Shown here: positions 1 through 8,796 of the stretch, piece by piece
Numbering within the stretch: position 1 is the stretch's first letter
Layout: the number at the start of each line of letters is the position of its first letter
NCBI GenBank assembly: GCA_900315255.1
Contig: OMYH01000012.1
Coordinates: 1 to 64,000 of the forward strand
Direction of reading: 5' to 3'
DNA: 64,000 nt
Source: an uncultured Eubacteriales bacterium
Lineage (GTDB): Bacteria > Bacillota > Clostridia > Oscillospirales > Acutalibacteraceae
The notes under the pieces: generated by a model
What the model saw: the letters and a program-made list of their open reading frames with translations, nothing else
Told to the model about the DNA's origin: nothing
The model's database searches: none
Position numbers and translations under genes: made by a program

Positions 1-1426
1 GCTTGTTTGTGAAAACGCAAAAGACGAGGCGGAGTGGCTTGAATGGGCAGTGAAAGCAATGGAAAGCACCTACGGCTATGAGTATCAGGGCGACAATCTG
101 CTGATAGGCCGAATTAATCTTCTCATAACCTTCTGCGATTATATGCAGGAGCATTTGAAAAGGCAGCCCACAAAAAGCGAGCTGTCGAAAATAACAAACA
201 TCATCGCATGGAACATCTGGCAGATGGACGGTTTGAAAGACGCAGTACCGCTCGGTATGCCCGGAGAGGACGATTATGCTTATTCTCTGTTCGGAGAAGA
301 AAGCAATGAAAAGCCGCATGAGGAGGTTGCCTGCAGGATCTGCAACTGGCGGCATAAAAGACCATTGCTGTTCAAGGATATAAAGGAGGGAAAAACGAAA
401 ATGAAGTTTGATTATGTGATTGGTAATCCGCCGTATCAGGAGGAAACCGAGGGAACATCTGACAAGCCGATTTATAATTTTTTTATGGATGCGGCTTTTA
501 CTGTTTCGGATAAGGTGGAGCTTATCACACCGGCAAGATTTTTGTTTAACGCAGGAAAAACGCCGAAAGCGTGGAATGCGGAGCGTTTAAGTGACTCGCA
601 TTTTAAGGTTATGTTTTATGAGCAGGATAGTAGTAAGGTGTTCGGAAATACCGACATCAAGGGTGGTGTTGCGGTGACATACCGTGATACAACGCAGGAT
701 TTTGGAGCGATTGAAATATTTACGCATTTTTCGGAACTTAACTCTTTATTGAAAAAGGTTAAAACGCTCAGTTCAGAATTTCTAAACACGATTATGTATA
801 GCTCGGATGTTTATAAATTTACCGAACAAGTACATAAAGATTGCCCGAATATAAAAGACCTGTTGAGTAAAGGTCATGAAAATGATATAGTAACTAATAT
901 ATTTGATAAACTTGACGATATGGTTTTTTTTGAAACTAAACCAGATGATGACTATGATTATGTAAGAATTTATGGAAGAAAAGGTAATAATCGTGTGTAC
1001 GAATGGGTACGAAGTGATTATATTATTTCTCCCAGCAATTTTAATCATTGGAAAGTTATCCTACCAAAATCTAATGGTAGTGGAGCAATCGGTGAAGTAT
1101 TAAGCACGCCGCTTGTCGGCACGCCGCTTGTCGGTCATACACAAACATTTATTACAGTAGGCTCATTTGATACCGAAGAAGAGGCACAGGCTTGTTTGAA
1201 ATATATCAAAACAAAGTTTGCACGTGCTTGTCTGGGAATACTGAAGATAACACAGCATAATCCGCCCGACAAATGGAAATACGTCCCCCTCCAGGACTTC
1301 ACCGAAAATTCCGACATTGACTGGAGCGTCAGCATTCCCGATATAGACCGTCAGCTTTACAAAAAATACGGCTTGTCGGAGGAAGAGATCGACTTCATCG
1401 AAACTCACGTTAAGGAGATGGTGTAA
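1..1426 (+). CDS. N6-adenine DNA methyltransferase of a restriction-modification system (5' end outside the window)
   Basis: The frame is open from the first bases, so the N-terminus and the SAM-binding motif I lie upstream and the first in-window ATG at 50 is not the start. The catalytic motif IV, NPPY, is at 425-436 in the context DYVIGNPPYQEE, typical of N6-adenine methylases of the Eco57I kind. The roughly 330 residues after it should hold the target-recognition region. It would methylate host DNA to protect it from the nuclease encoded next door. Its TAA stop at 1424-1426 directly abuts the ATG of the next gene, whose ribosome site (AAGGAG, 1412-1417) lies inside this gene, so the two are translationally coupled. 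Family assignment is firm; the exact R-M type is not. Confidence 0.85.
   Translation, partial: LVCENAKDEAEWLEWAVKAMESTYGYEYQGDNLLIGRINLLITFCDYMQEHLKRQPTKSELSKITNIIAWNIWQMDGLKDAVPLGMPGEDDYAYSLFGEESNEKPHEEVACRICNWRHKRPLLFKDIKEGKTKMKFDYVIGNPPYQEETEGTSDKPIYNFFMDAAFTVSDKVELITPARFLFNAGKTPKAWNAERLSDSHFKVMFYEQDSSKVFGNTDIKGGVAVTYRDTTQDFGAIEIFTHFSELNSLLKKVKTLSSEFLNTIMYSSDVYKFTEQVHKDCPNIKDLLSKGHENDIVTNIFDKLDDMVFFETKPDDDYDYVRIYGRKGNNRVYEWVRSDYIISPSNFNHWKVILPKSNGSGAIGEVLSTPLVGTPLVGHTQTFITVGSFDTEEEAQACLKYIKTKFARACLGILKITQHNPPDKWKYVPLQDFTENSDIDWSVSIPDIDRQLYKKYGLSEEEIDFIETHVKEMV
1105..1134 (+). repeat. 15-bp perfect tandem duplication in the methylase gene
   Basis: Two adjacent copies of CACGCCGCTTGTCGG lie at 1105-1119 and 1120-1134. 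The unit is a multiple of three, so the protein reads TPLVGTPLVG and the frame is kept. It falls in the C-terminal, probably target-recognition, part of the methylase. Confidence 0.85.
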
Positions 1427-4400
1427 ATGAGTGTACAGATCAAGACAACAAAACAGGTCGTTCCGAAATGCTATGCCTACACCACGCCTACTGTTGCCGA
1501 CAATGCAGGCTGGATCAAGATAGGCTACACCGAGCAGGACAATGTTGAAACACGGATCAGCCAGCAGCTCAAGACGGCTCACATTCCTCATAAGACGGAG
1601 TGGTCCGACGTTGCCGTTTTTTCCGACGGAGTCACGGGTTTTACCGACAAGGATTTCCATGCCTATCTTGCAAAACACGGCATTGAGAGAATGAAGCCGT
1701 TCCCCGGTGACAAAAAGCCTCCCGAATGGTTCAGAACAGACGGGGATAAGTCATATTCTCTATACTGCAGCTTCCGCAGGGACAAGGGTGTTTTGAACGC
1801 TGTCGGTGTGTCTGTTCCTTATACTCTGAGAGCAGAACAGGAAATGGCTGTTTCGATGACTGCAGATTATTTCAAAAATCACAAGAACGGCGAGTTCTTG
1901 TGGAACGCAAAGCCGCGTTTCGGGAAAACTCTCGCCGCATATGACCTTTGCAAACGAATGGCAAATTCAATTCGTCCCAGAGCTATGAATGTGCTGATCG
2001 TCACAAACCGCCCTGCGATAGCCAATTCGTGGTATTCCGATTATGTGAAGTTCCTGGGCGAGGAGTCGGGATTCTACTTTGTCAGCGAAACCGATTCTCT
2101 GAAATCAAAGCCGTATGTTCATAAAAGATGCGAGATCTATGACAAGCTTCAGGGACAAGACTATTCACAAGCTATGGGCATCATTGAGTTTTTGAGCTTG
2201 CAGGATCTGAAAGGGTCTATCCATTTTGGCGGTGTTTATGTAAAACTGGACGATATTGCAAAACGTGAATGGGACTTCCTTATAATAGACGAAGCTCATG
2301 AAGGCGTTGACACCTATAAGACAGACGTAGCCTTTGAGAAGATCAAACGTCATGCGACTCTGCATTTGTCCGGCACACCGTTCAAGGCGCTTGCAAACGA
2401 CAAGTTCCCGCAGGACGCTATTTTTAACTGGACGTATGCAGACGAGCAGAAGGCTAAGCGTGAGTGGGACGACCCACTGACCGAAAATCCATACGGCACA
2501 TTGCCCAAGCTGAACCTTTTCACCTACAAAATGTCGGATATAGTCCGTGACGAAATATCGCAGGGTATGGATATCAACGGCGAAACGGTAGACTTCGCAT
2601 TTGACCTGAACGAATTTTTCTCGGTAAACGAAAAGGGCGTGTTTAATCACGAAGACAGCGTTGACCGTTTTCTCGACGCCATGACAACTCAGACGAAATT
2701 CCCGTTTTCAACCGAAGAACTTCGTGAGGAACTGCGGCATACATTCTGGCTGCTTAATCGTGTTGACAGCGTAAAAGCGCTTGCAAAGAAGCTTGAAGAT
2801 CACCCTGTTTTCGGACATGGCAATTATAAGATTGTCATCGCTGCAGGTAACGAAAAAGAAAGCGAAGACGCTGTTCGCAAAAAGTCGTTTGACAAGGTTC
2901 GTGATGCAATAGATCAGAACGACAAAACGATAACTCTGTCTGTCGGGCAGCTCACAACGGGTATCACTATTCCGGAATGGACAGCTGTGCTTATGCTAAG
3001 CAATATAAGCTCACCCGCATTGTATATGCAGGCGGCATTCAGAGCGCAGAATCCCCATTTGTTCCGTTACGGCTCGGAGTGCCTGCGAAAAGAGAGAGCC
3101 TATGTGTTCGATTTCGACCCTGCCAGAACGCTCACGATTTACGAGAAATTCGCAAATGATTTATCATTTCATACCACCGGCAGCAAGGGCGACAGCAGCA
3201 AAAGACAGGAGAATATTAAAGAACTGCTCAATTTCTTCCCTGTTATCGGCGAGGACGAGAACGGCGAAATGATCGAGCTTGACGCAGAGCAAGTGTTGGT
3301 TATACCCCGCAGGATATACTCGCAGGAGGTTGTTCGCAGAGGCTTTATGTGTGATTTTCTGTTTCAGAATATATCTAATATATTCCATGCTCCGCAGGAG
3401 GTTCTCGACATAATAAAAAAGCTCACGCCCGCTCAGGCGCCAAAAAACGCAAGTGAACAGATCGACACAAGCGCTGTGAATGTAGATGATAACGGTGAAA
3501 TAGAAATAAGCGACGAATATGTTATAGGCACGGCAAAGGATATTTTCGGGGATAAATACATTACAACAGCTGCGCGTGACGCTGAAAACCTTGTTCGCAT
3601 GATGGAGCATATGGAGAAATCACAGCCCGTAACAAAGGTGACCGAAGGGTTAAAAGACGCTATTAAAAACGGTTTTATTGATAAAATGGTTGATCAGGCG
3701 AAATCTGACCTTGACCCGAAAATGAAGAAGTCCGAAGAAAAGAAAATTAAGAGCGATCTTCAGAAGGAGATTGAAAAAAAGCTTGATCACGAGGCTGCTA
3801 TTGCTGAAATAAAGCAAAAGGAAATAGAGCATGAGCGCAAGCAGGAGATTGCCAACCGCAGCAGCACGGGAAAGACCGCAGAAGAGATTCATGAGAATTA
3901 CGATCAAAAGCAGCGTGAGATGATAGACGAATGGAAAAAAACTGTAGCTGAAACCGTGAACAGCTTTGTGGAAAAAGCTCAGGAAGAAACCGTTAAGGTT
4001 ATTGAAACAAAGAAAGAGGAGCGCAAGAAAGAGTCGATACAGGATCGGATCAGAGATTATTTGCGAGGCTTTTCAAGAACCATACCGTCATTCCTGATGG
4101 CGTACGGTGATGAGAACACGACACTTGCCAATTTTGATACGATCATACCTGCGGAGGTGTTTCTTGCTGTCACGAGCATCACGATAGACGAATTCCGTTT
4201 GCTCAGAGATGGTGCGGACTATATTGATGAAAACGGAAAACATCAGCATTACGGTAATCACTTCGATCCGGTTGTGTTCAACGATTCTGTTCGCGAATTT
4301 ATGAACAAAAAGACGGCACTTGCAAATTACTTTGACGAAACGCAAAGTGAGGACATTTTTGACTACATACCCCCTCAGAAGACAAATCAGATATTCACAC

Positions 4401-4777
4401 CGAAGAAGATCGTTAAACAGATGGTAGATATGCTTGAAGCAGAAAATCCCGGTTGTTTTGACGACCCGACAAGGACGTTTGCCGATCTTTATATGAAATC
4501 AGGACTGTATATCGCCGAAATCGTGAAAAGGCTGTATAATTCCAACGGCATGAAAAAGGCGTATCCCGACAGCGGCAAAAGGCTTGAACATATTTTTGAG
4601 AAACAGGTCTACGGACTTGCTCCGACGGAGATAATATATCAGATAGCGATACATTTCATTCTCGGATTTGCAGAGAATAAATACACGATTAATCATAATT
4701 TCAGACAAGTTGATTCATTGCCATATGCTAAGGACGGGACGTTGGAGAAGAAGCTGGATGAGTTTTTTGGCAGATAA
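1427..4777 (+). CDS. Restriction protein: GIY-YIG (T5orf172-like) nuclease, superfamily 2 helicase and C-terminal methylase-like domain
   Basis: This 1116-residue protein has several parts. Residues about 15-90 look like a GIY-YIG/T5orf172 nuclease (CYAYTTP, then GWIKIGYT and a conserved Arg). Residues about 135-620 are a DEAD/DEAH-type helicase, with Walker A PRFGKT near 165 and the DEAH box IIDEAH near 285. Residues about 740-880 are rich in Lys and Glu and probably form a coiled coil. The last 130 residues resemble the N-terminal half of an N6-adenine methylase (TNQIFTPKKIV, then FADLYMKSGLY in place of motif I), but no NPPY follows. With the preceding methylase it should form an R-M system in which this subunit tracks along and cuts unmodified DNA. 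The nuclease call rests on motifs only. It starts at ATG 1427, directly after the preceding stop. Confidence 0.8.
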   Translation: MSVQIKTTKQVVPKCYAYTTPTVADNAGWIKIGYTEQDNVETRISQQLKTAHIPHKTEWSDVAVFSDGVTGFTDKDFHAYLAKHGIERMKPFPGDKKPPEWFRTDGDKSYSLYCSFRRDKGVLNAVGVSVPYTLRAEQEMAVSMTADYFKNHKNGEFLWNAKPRFGKTLAAYDLCKRMANSIRPRAMNVLIVTNRPAIANSWYSDYVKFLGEESGFYFVSETDSLKSKPYVHKRCEIYDKLQGQDYSQAMGIIEFLSLQDLKGSIHFGGVYVKLDDIAKREWDFLIIDEAHEGVDTYKTDVAFEKIKRHATLHLSGTPFKALANDKFPQDAIFNWTYADEQKAKREWDDPLTENPYGTLPKLNLFTYKMSDIVRDEISQGMDINGETVDFAFDLNEFFSVNEKGVFNHEDSVDRFLDAMTTQTKFPFSTEELREELRHTFWLLNRVDSVKALAKKLEDHPVFGHGNYKIVIAAGNEKESEDAVRKKSFDKVRDAIDQNDKTITLSVGQLTTGITIPEWTAVLMLSNISSPALYMQAAFRAQNPHLFRYGSECLRKERAYVFDFDPARTLTIYEKFANDLSFHTTGSKGDSSKRQENIKELLNFFPVIGEDENGEMIELDAEQVLVIPRRIYSQEVVRRGFMCDFLFQNISNIFHAPQEVLDIIKKLTPAQAPKNASEQIDTSAVNVDDNGEIEISDEYVIGTAKDIFGDKYITTAARDAENLVRMMEHMEKSQPVTKVTEGLKDAIKNGFIDKMVDQAKSDLDPKMKKSEEKKIKSDLQKEIEKKLDHEAAIAEIKQKEIEHERKQEIANRSSTGKTAEEIHENYDQKQREMIDEWKKTVAETVNSFVEKAQEETVKVIETKKEERKKESIQDRIRDYLRGFSRTIPSFLMAYGDENTTLANFDTIIPAEVFLAVTSITIDEFRLLRDGADYIDENGKHQHYGNHFDPVVFNDSVREFMNKKTALANYFDETQSEDIFDYIPPQKTNQIFTPKKIVKQMVDMLEAENPGCFDDPTRTFADLYMKSGLYIAEIVKRLYNSNGMKKAYPDSGKRLEHIFEKQVYGLAPTEIIYQIAIHFILGFAENKYTINHNFRQVDSLPYAKDGTLEKKLDEFFGR

Positions 4778-4821
4778 AAGGGATACCGTAAAAAGCCGAA
4801 GTGCGGATCGGAGGTGACTAT

Positions 4822-5727
4822 ATGAAATACACAAGGAATTACTCAGACGAAATCGACCGTCTGAAAACAGAACTGCAAACCGCAGACGCAATAATCATCG
4901 GTGCAGGCGCAGGACTTTCAACAGCTGCGGGATTTACCTACAGCGGAGAGCGCTTTTACAAATACTTTTATGATTTTGCCGAGAGATTCGGTATCACAGA
5001 TATGTACTCGGGCGGATTTTACCCCTTCCCGAATGAACAAACCTTTTGGGCTTGGTGGGCAAGACACATCTACTACAATCGTTATACAGATGTCGACAAC
5101 GGTACATACAAAATGCTTTTTGATCTGATGAAAGATAAAAACTATTTCGTTATCACCACAAACGTCGATCACCGGTTCCAAAAGACAGGCTTTGACAAAC
5201 AACGTCTTTTCTACACACAGGGCGATTACGGCTTGTTTCAAAGCGTGAATGAGGATATACAAAAGACCTACGACAACGAAAAATGGGTAATGCAGGCTAT
5301 GGCAGCACAAGGCTTTGTTAGAGATGAAAACGGAGTATTCCAGCCGCCCGAAAAAGAAAAGCTGCTGATGCGTATCCCGACCGAGCTTATTCCGAAGTGT
5401 CCTGACGACAACAGCGATATGACACTGAATTTGAGAAGCGACGATACGTTTGTCGAAGATGAGGGCTGGCATATAGCCGCTCGCCGTTACAGAGAGTTTC
5501 TGCACAAATGCAGCGGCAAACACGTTCTGTTTCTTGAACTCGGAGTGGGCGCAAATACCCCCGGTATTATCAAGTATCCGTTCTGGCAGATGACGGCAGA
5601 TAACAAAAACTCTGTTTATGCTTGTCTGAATTACGGGCAGGCAGTTGCGCCGAATGATATTGCAAAGCGTTCTATTGTGATAAATGGAGATATAACGCAG
5701 ATTTTAAAAGATATTAAAGGCAGATAA
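4822..5727 (+). CDS. Class M (SirTM-type) sirtuin, probable NAD-dependent protein ADP-ribosyltransferase
   Basis: The 301-residue protein starts at ATG 4822 behind GGAGGTGA (4810-4817); the in-frame GTG at 4801 lies upstream of that site. The Sir2 NAD-binding loop GAGAGLSTAAGFTYSG is near residue 26 and TTNVDHRF near 111. The catalytic His of deacetylating sirtuins is replaced by Gln in TQGDYG near 131. That replacement and the GGFYPF and FVEDEGW segments are hallmarks of class M sirtuins, which ADP-ribosylate proteins and usually sit beside a macrodomain hydrolase, GcvH-like and lipoate-ligase-like genes. None of those partners is here. Only one Cys remains in the zinc-knuckle region (IPKCPDD). 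It follows the restriction genes by 44 bases and ends at a strong terminator, so a defence role is possible but inferred. Confidence 0.82.
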   Translation: MKYTRNYSDEIDRLKTELQTADAIIIGAGAGLSTAAGFTYSGERFYKYFYDFAERFGITDMYSGGFYPFPNEQTFWAWWARHIYYNRYTDVDNGTYKMLFDLMKDKNYFVITTNVDHRFQKTGFDKQRLFYTQGDYGLFQSVNEDIQKTYDNEKWVMQAMAAQGFVRDENGVFQPPEKEKLLMRIPTELIPKCPDDNSDMTLNLRSDDTFVEDEGWHIAARRYREFLHKCSGKHVLFLELGVGANTPGIIKYPFWQMTADNKNSVYACLNYGQAVAPNDIAKRSIVINGDITQILKDIKGR

Positions 5728-5756
5728 AGGGGCAGCTGCACTAAGCGCCCTGCAAT

Positions 5757-5801
5757 GACGACCGGACAGCCCGAAAGGTTTGCCCGGTCAGCGTCTTTTT
5801 A
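5757..5801 (+). terminator. Rho-independent terminator after the sirtuin gene
   Basis: GACG-ACCGG (5757-5765) pairs with CCGGT (5784-5788) and CGTC (5792-5795), followed by a T-run at 5796-5800. It closes the restriction/sirtuin transcript. Confidence 0.8.
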
Positions 5802-5898
5802 TATAAATATTAATTTTCATTAAACTATAGCATTCCACTTTCAAATCATGTATAATAAAAAGCAGTTGAAAGAATAATGTTATTCGGGAGATGATAAT

Positions 5899-6327
5899 AT
5901 GAATACCTGGTATACATTTTTCCTCACATTTGCAATAATAGCATTATTGTTGGTAGGCTCTGTTATATCTGTTATTATATTTATTATCAAACTTCACAAG
6001 AAAAAGCAGGCAAGATCAGCTCTTGTTTCCTTTATGATAAATGCAGCACTGATAATATATATCGTTGTATTTTTATTTTCACACAAGCATTATTACAAAT
6101 ATAACGATTGGTTCATAATGGGTAACGATATAGACACAGTAGTGCAGAAATACGGCGATTTTGATGTAGGCAGTATTCATCAAGGACGAAAGGGCAAAGT
6201 GGGATATTATATCTATACAGATAACGGACCGATCATGCCCGACCATTTGCCGCATTACTATTACATACACTACGATGAAAACGGCATTGTCTATCAGGTT
6301 GAGGAAGGCTGTGCACCCGGAGGCTGA
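5899..6327 (+). CDS. Small membrane protein of unknown function
   Basis: 142 residues with two predicted membrane helices near residues 7-32 and 43-63, joined by a short basic loop (KLHKKKQAR), then an extracytoplasmic or cytoplasmic domain of about 80 residues rich in Tyr, Asp and Gly (VVQKYGDFDVG, HYYYIHYDENG). ATG 5899 follows GGGAG at 5887-5891. A TATAAT hexamer at 5851-5856 could be its -10 box, but I see no good -35. I do not recognise the family. A strong ribosome site at its 3' end couples it to the tiny ORF that follows. Confidence 0.6.
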   Translation: MNTWYTFFLTFAIIALLLVGSVISVIIFIIKLHKKKQARSALVSFMINAALIIYIVVFLFSHKHYYKYNDWFIMGNDIDTVVQKYGDFDVGSIHQGRKGKVGYYIYTDNGPIMPDHLPHYYYIHYDENGIVYQVEEGCAPGG

Positions 6328-6332
6328 TTATT

Positions 6333-6416
6333 ATGCAAAAGTATCCAATTTATACCATCGATCGTTATTGCAAGTGGTACTTTACAGGGCAAAAGACTAA
6401 AATGGTTTTAACATAA
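6333..6416 (+). CDS. 27-residue ORF, possible small peptide or gene remnant
   Basis: ATG 6333 is preceded by GGAGG (6319-6323) at good spacing, inside the last codons of the upstream gene. The product (MQKYPIYTIDRYCKWYF, then a basic tail) has no recognised homolog. It could be the surviving 5' end of a deleted gene or a real small protein. The ribosome site is the only positive evidence. Confidence 0.3.
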   Translation: MQKYPIYTIDRYCKWYFTGQKTKMVLT

Positions 6417-6431
6417 GAGAGGAAGATCAAA

Positions 6432-6965
6432 ATTTCAACAGTAAACGAACAGGATTTCTTGAATTTAGAAAACAACATTCTGAAAGAAGAGATCAAGAAA
6501 ATATTGAAGCTTCGTGATGAAGCTGAAGCAGAGAATAACTACAGCTATTCTTTTGCCCCACCGATAGACGAAGAAAAAATGACATCATGGGAGAAAGAAA
6601 CAGGCATTACCATACCGGAGTCTTATAAAGAGTGGCTGCGTTTTTCGGGAGAAAGTACGATAAACGGTACAACTGCAAGCTTTTTTAGTCCTGAAAAATT
6701 CCATTCGGATTATGTTCCAGATGACCTTGTTGTTATTGGATCGGTGATAGGAGACGGTGAAGATGTTTGTTTTTCAAAGGAAACCGGACATTTTATAAGG
6801 TTTTTTGAAGGAAAACGACGTAGAGAATGTGAGGATTTTAAAGGCGTTCTTAACGACATTATAGAATTATTAGAACCGCAACCCCTAACTCCCGAAGAAA
6901 TTGAACAAATGCGTAAAAAATTAGAGGAGATACGGGAGAGAAGAAAAAAGGAGATTAAAATATGA
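6432..6965 (+). CDS. SUKH (SMI1/KNR4) family protein, probable toxin-immunity type
   Basis: The core matches the SMI1/KNR4 fold: an N-terminal helix, then WEKETGITIPESYKEWLRF near residue 55, the GDGEDVCFSKETG strand region, and a charged C-terminal helix. In bacteria such proteins are mostly immunity proteins against polymorphic toxins. Start choice is unusual. AGGAAG at 6420-6425 is spaced six bases from an ATT codon at 6432 that gives an ordinary N-terminus (ISTVNEQDFL), whereas the next start codon in frame, TTG 6459, has no ribosome site. I take ATT 6432 as a rare start or a mutated ATG. The stop overlaps the next ATG (ATGA, 6962-6965). No toxin gene is adjacent. Confidence 0.68.
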   Translation: MSTVNEQDFLNLENNILKEEIKKILKLRDEAEAENNYSYSFAPPIDEEKMTSWEKETGITIPESYKEWLRFSGESTINGTTASFFSPEKFHSDYVPDDLVVIGSVIGDGEDVCFSKETGHFIRFFEGKRRRECEDFKGVLNDIIELLEPQPLTPEEIEQMRKKLEEIRERRKKEIKI

Positions 6966-7471
6966 CAATTCAAAACGCCCCCAACAACAAGGTTATCCTT
7001 GCACCAACATCACATCTTGTAGTGGACGAGTTTGACGGAGTGACCATCTCGTTCAAACTCAATGACAGTTTTGTTCATGTGGAATCTCACGCAATGGAAG
7101 TACCGATAGTAGAGGTCTATGCACCCGGCTGTGACCCGGAATATGATGATATTGACGAAGCGACCTTTCCCAGCGTTTGTCTGCTCTGTGACGATGTGGC
7201 TTATGAAGCCTGCGAGAGCTTTAAAGAAACAGGGATTATTCCCGATGCGATAGAGTGCCAATCACTCAAAGGTGGTTTCAAATTCCGTGCAAAGCTGCCG
7301 TATGATAACGGACTGCTGATCTATATGTACGGCTTCGATATGGCTGACGGCGCGTGGGAGAATACCGCGCTGTGTGTGATCTATCCCAAGGAATACGAGG
7401 ACAACGATGATGAAAAACGCCTTATAACTGTGCTCGATGAAGCGGCGAGAAGTTACAAGGAGAACGTGTAG
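6962..7471 (+). CDS. Conserved hypothetical protein, 169 residues
   Basis: ATG 6962 overlaps the stop of the SUKH gene, so the two are coupled. The protein is acidic and mostly beta-strand by eye, with motifs VYAPGCDPEYDDIDEATFP and MYGFDMADGAW, no signal peptide and no membrane segment. I do not recognise it. Its place directly behind a SUKH gene suggests a second immunity-type protein, but that is context only. Confidence 0.6.
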   Translation: MTIQNAPNNKVILAPTSHLVVDEFDGVTISFKLNDSFVHVESHAMEVPIVEVYAPGCDPEYDDIDEATFPSVCLLCDDVAYEACESFKETGIIPDAIECQSLKGGFKFRAKLPYDNGLLIYMYGFDMADGAWENTALCVIYPKEYEDNDDEKRLITVLDEAARSYKENV

Positions 7472-7487
7472 TGCGGGAGTATCCAAA

Positions 7488-7973
7488 ATGTCAGATAAAA
7501 TAAAGGAATACATACTTGAAGGTAATTATCAGTTAGCAGAAAGTGTTTGTAATAAAATGAATTCGTCTGATGTATATAACACTCTTCTTACCTTAGCTTA
7601 TGATACTGAAAGCATATGTATATATAGTTTTATACAATATATGATTTCAAGAGCAAACGAGGTTTTATGGATCAAATTGGCGATAGAGGTAATGATAATT
7701 CCGCTATGTCATATTGAAGGAGCATATTCCGCTGCACTGTTTCATGCAAGAGAGCTGCTAAAGCTTGAATATAATGCAGCAAATTTAGAAATGGTACTTT
7801 TCTTTTACGATATTCCCGACAAGCTGATCAAAAAAAGCGAGGCTGAATCATTAGCAACGGAACTTCAGAAAATAGATCCTGATAATAAAGTGGCGTTACA
7901 TATATTAAGTGGTTGTTCATGGACGCAATTGAATACAAACGGTAAAGATTCTCAGACTGACTTAAAAGGATAG
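7488..7973 (+). CDS. Alpha-helical hypothetical protein (TPR-like), 161 residues
   Basis: The start ATG 7488 follows GGGAG at 7475-7479; an in-frame upstream ATG at 7437 lies inside the previous gene and is rejected. The protein is almost entirely helical with repeated short helices (YQLAESVCNKM, LFHARELLKLEYNAANLEMVLFF, ESLATELQKIDPDNKVALHIL), resembling degenerate tetratricopeptide repeats. No enzyme motif is visible. It sits in the run of small accessory genes after the SUKH protein and may share that role. Confidence 0.55.
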   Translation: MSDKIKEYILEGNYQLAESVCNKMNSSDVYNTLLTLAYDTESICIYSFIQYMISRANEVLWIKLAIEVMIIPLCHIEGAYSAALFHARELLKLEYNAANLEMVLFFYDIPDKLIKKSEAESLATELQKIDPDNKVALHILSGCSWTQLNTNGKDSQTDLKG

Positions 7974-7981
7974 TAATAGCG

Positions 7982-8722
7982 ATGAAAACAGATAAACACA
8001 AAATCAATAAACCAATGATGATCACCGTATCTGCATTTGCCGTTATCTGTATAACCGCAGCGGCATTGCTCTATTTTGGTATCATCCAGATAAACCACCC
8101 GCCAAAGGACAAGTACCCGATAAGAGGTGTTGACGTTTCCGAATATCAAGGTGATATCGACTGGAGCGTGTTATCGAATCAGGATATTGATTTTGCATTT
8201 GTGAAGGCAACGGAAGGATCGAGCTATACCGATGAGTATTTCTCGGAGAATTGGGAAAATGCTTCAAAAACCGATCTTAGAATCGGTGCATACCACTTTT
8301 TCAGTCTTGAATCGTCGGGCAAATCGCAGGCGGAACATTTTTGCGATACGGTGCAGTCTGTTTCGAATATGCTGCCGCCCGTTGTCGATGTCGAGCCTTA
8401 CGGTACATATAAGGACATAACCGAAAAAGATGTATCCGAGCTGACCGATTGGCTTACCGTAACGGAAGAAAACTACGGTGTAAAGCCGATAATCTACACA
8501 ACGTCAAAATGGTACAGCAAGCTGATTAAAGACTCATTTCCCTATTACGATATCTGGATACGCAGCGTTTATTCAACACCGAACAGAGAAGTAAAATGGA
8601 CATTCTGGCAGTATTCAAACAGAATGCGTCTTGACGGGTACGATGGGGAAGAGAAGTATATTGATATGAATGTGTTTTGCGGCTCGGAGGAGGAGTTTGC
8701 GGGTTATTCTAAGTTTAAGTGA
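7982..8722 (+). CDS. GH25 lysozyme (muramidase), membrane-anchored
   Basis: 246 residues. A short basic N-terminus and one membrane helix (residues about 12-34) tether it outside the cell. The catalytic domain starts at RGVDVSEYQGDIDW near residue 48 and carries FAFVKATEGSSYTDE, GAYHFF and PPVVDVEPYG near 135, which are the acidic active-site strands of family 25 glycoside hydrolases. WTFWQYS near the C-terminus is also typical. It should cut the beta-1,4 bond between MurNAc and GlcNAc in peptidoglycan. It starts eight bases after the preceding stop. Its job may be cell-wall remodelling or delivery of an antibacterial activity; the surrounding accessory genes fit either. Confidence 0.9.
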   Translation: MKTDKHKINKPMMITVSAFAVICITAAALLYFGIIQINHPPKDKYPIRGVDVSEYQGDIDWSVLSNQDIDFAFVKATEGSSYTDEYFSENWENASKTDLRIGAYHFFSLESSGKSQAEHFCDTVQSVSNMLPPVVDVEPYGTYKDITEKDVSELTDWLTVTEENYGVKPIIYTTSKWYSKLIKDSFPYYDIWIRSVYSTPNREVKWTFWQYSNRMRLDGYDGEEKYIDMNVFCGSEEEFAGYSKFK

Positions 8723-8735
8723 TAGATAATAGATT

Positions 8736-8764
8736 TTGAGTTTGATTTGTCATTATGGTACAAT
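8736..8764 (+). promoter_or_regulatory. Sigma-A type promoter
   Basis: TTGAGT (8736-8741), 17-base spacer, TACAAT (8759-8764), 33 bases ahead of the 94-residue ORF. Confidence 0.65.
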
Positions 8765-8796
8765 TAAATTGTAATACTTCATTTGGAGGTGTTTAT

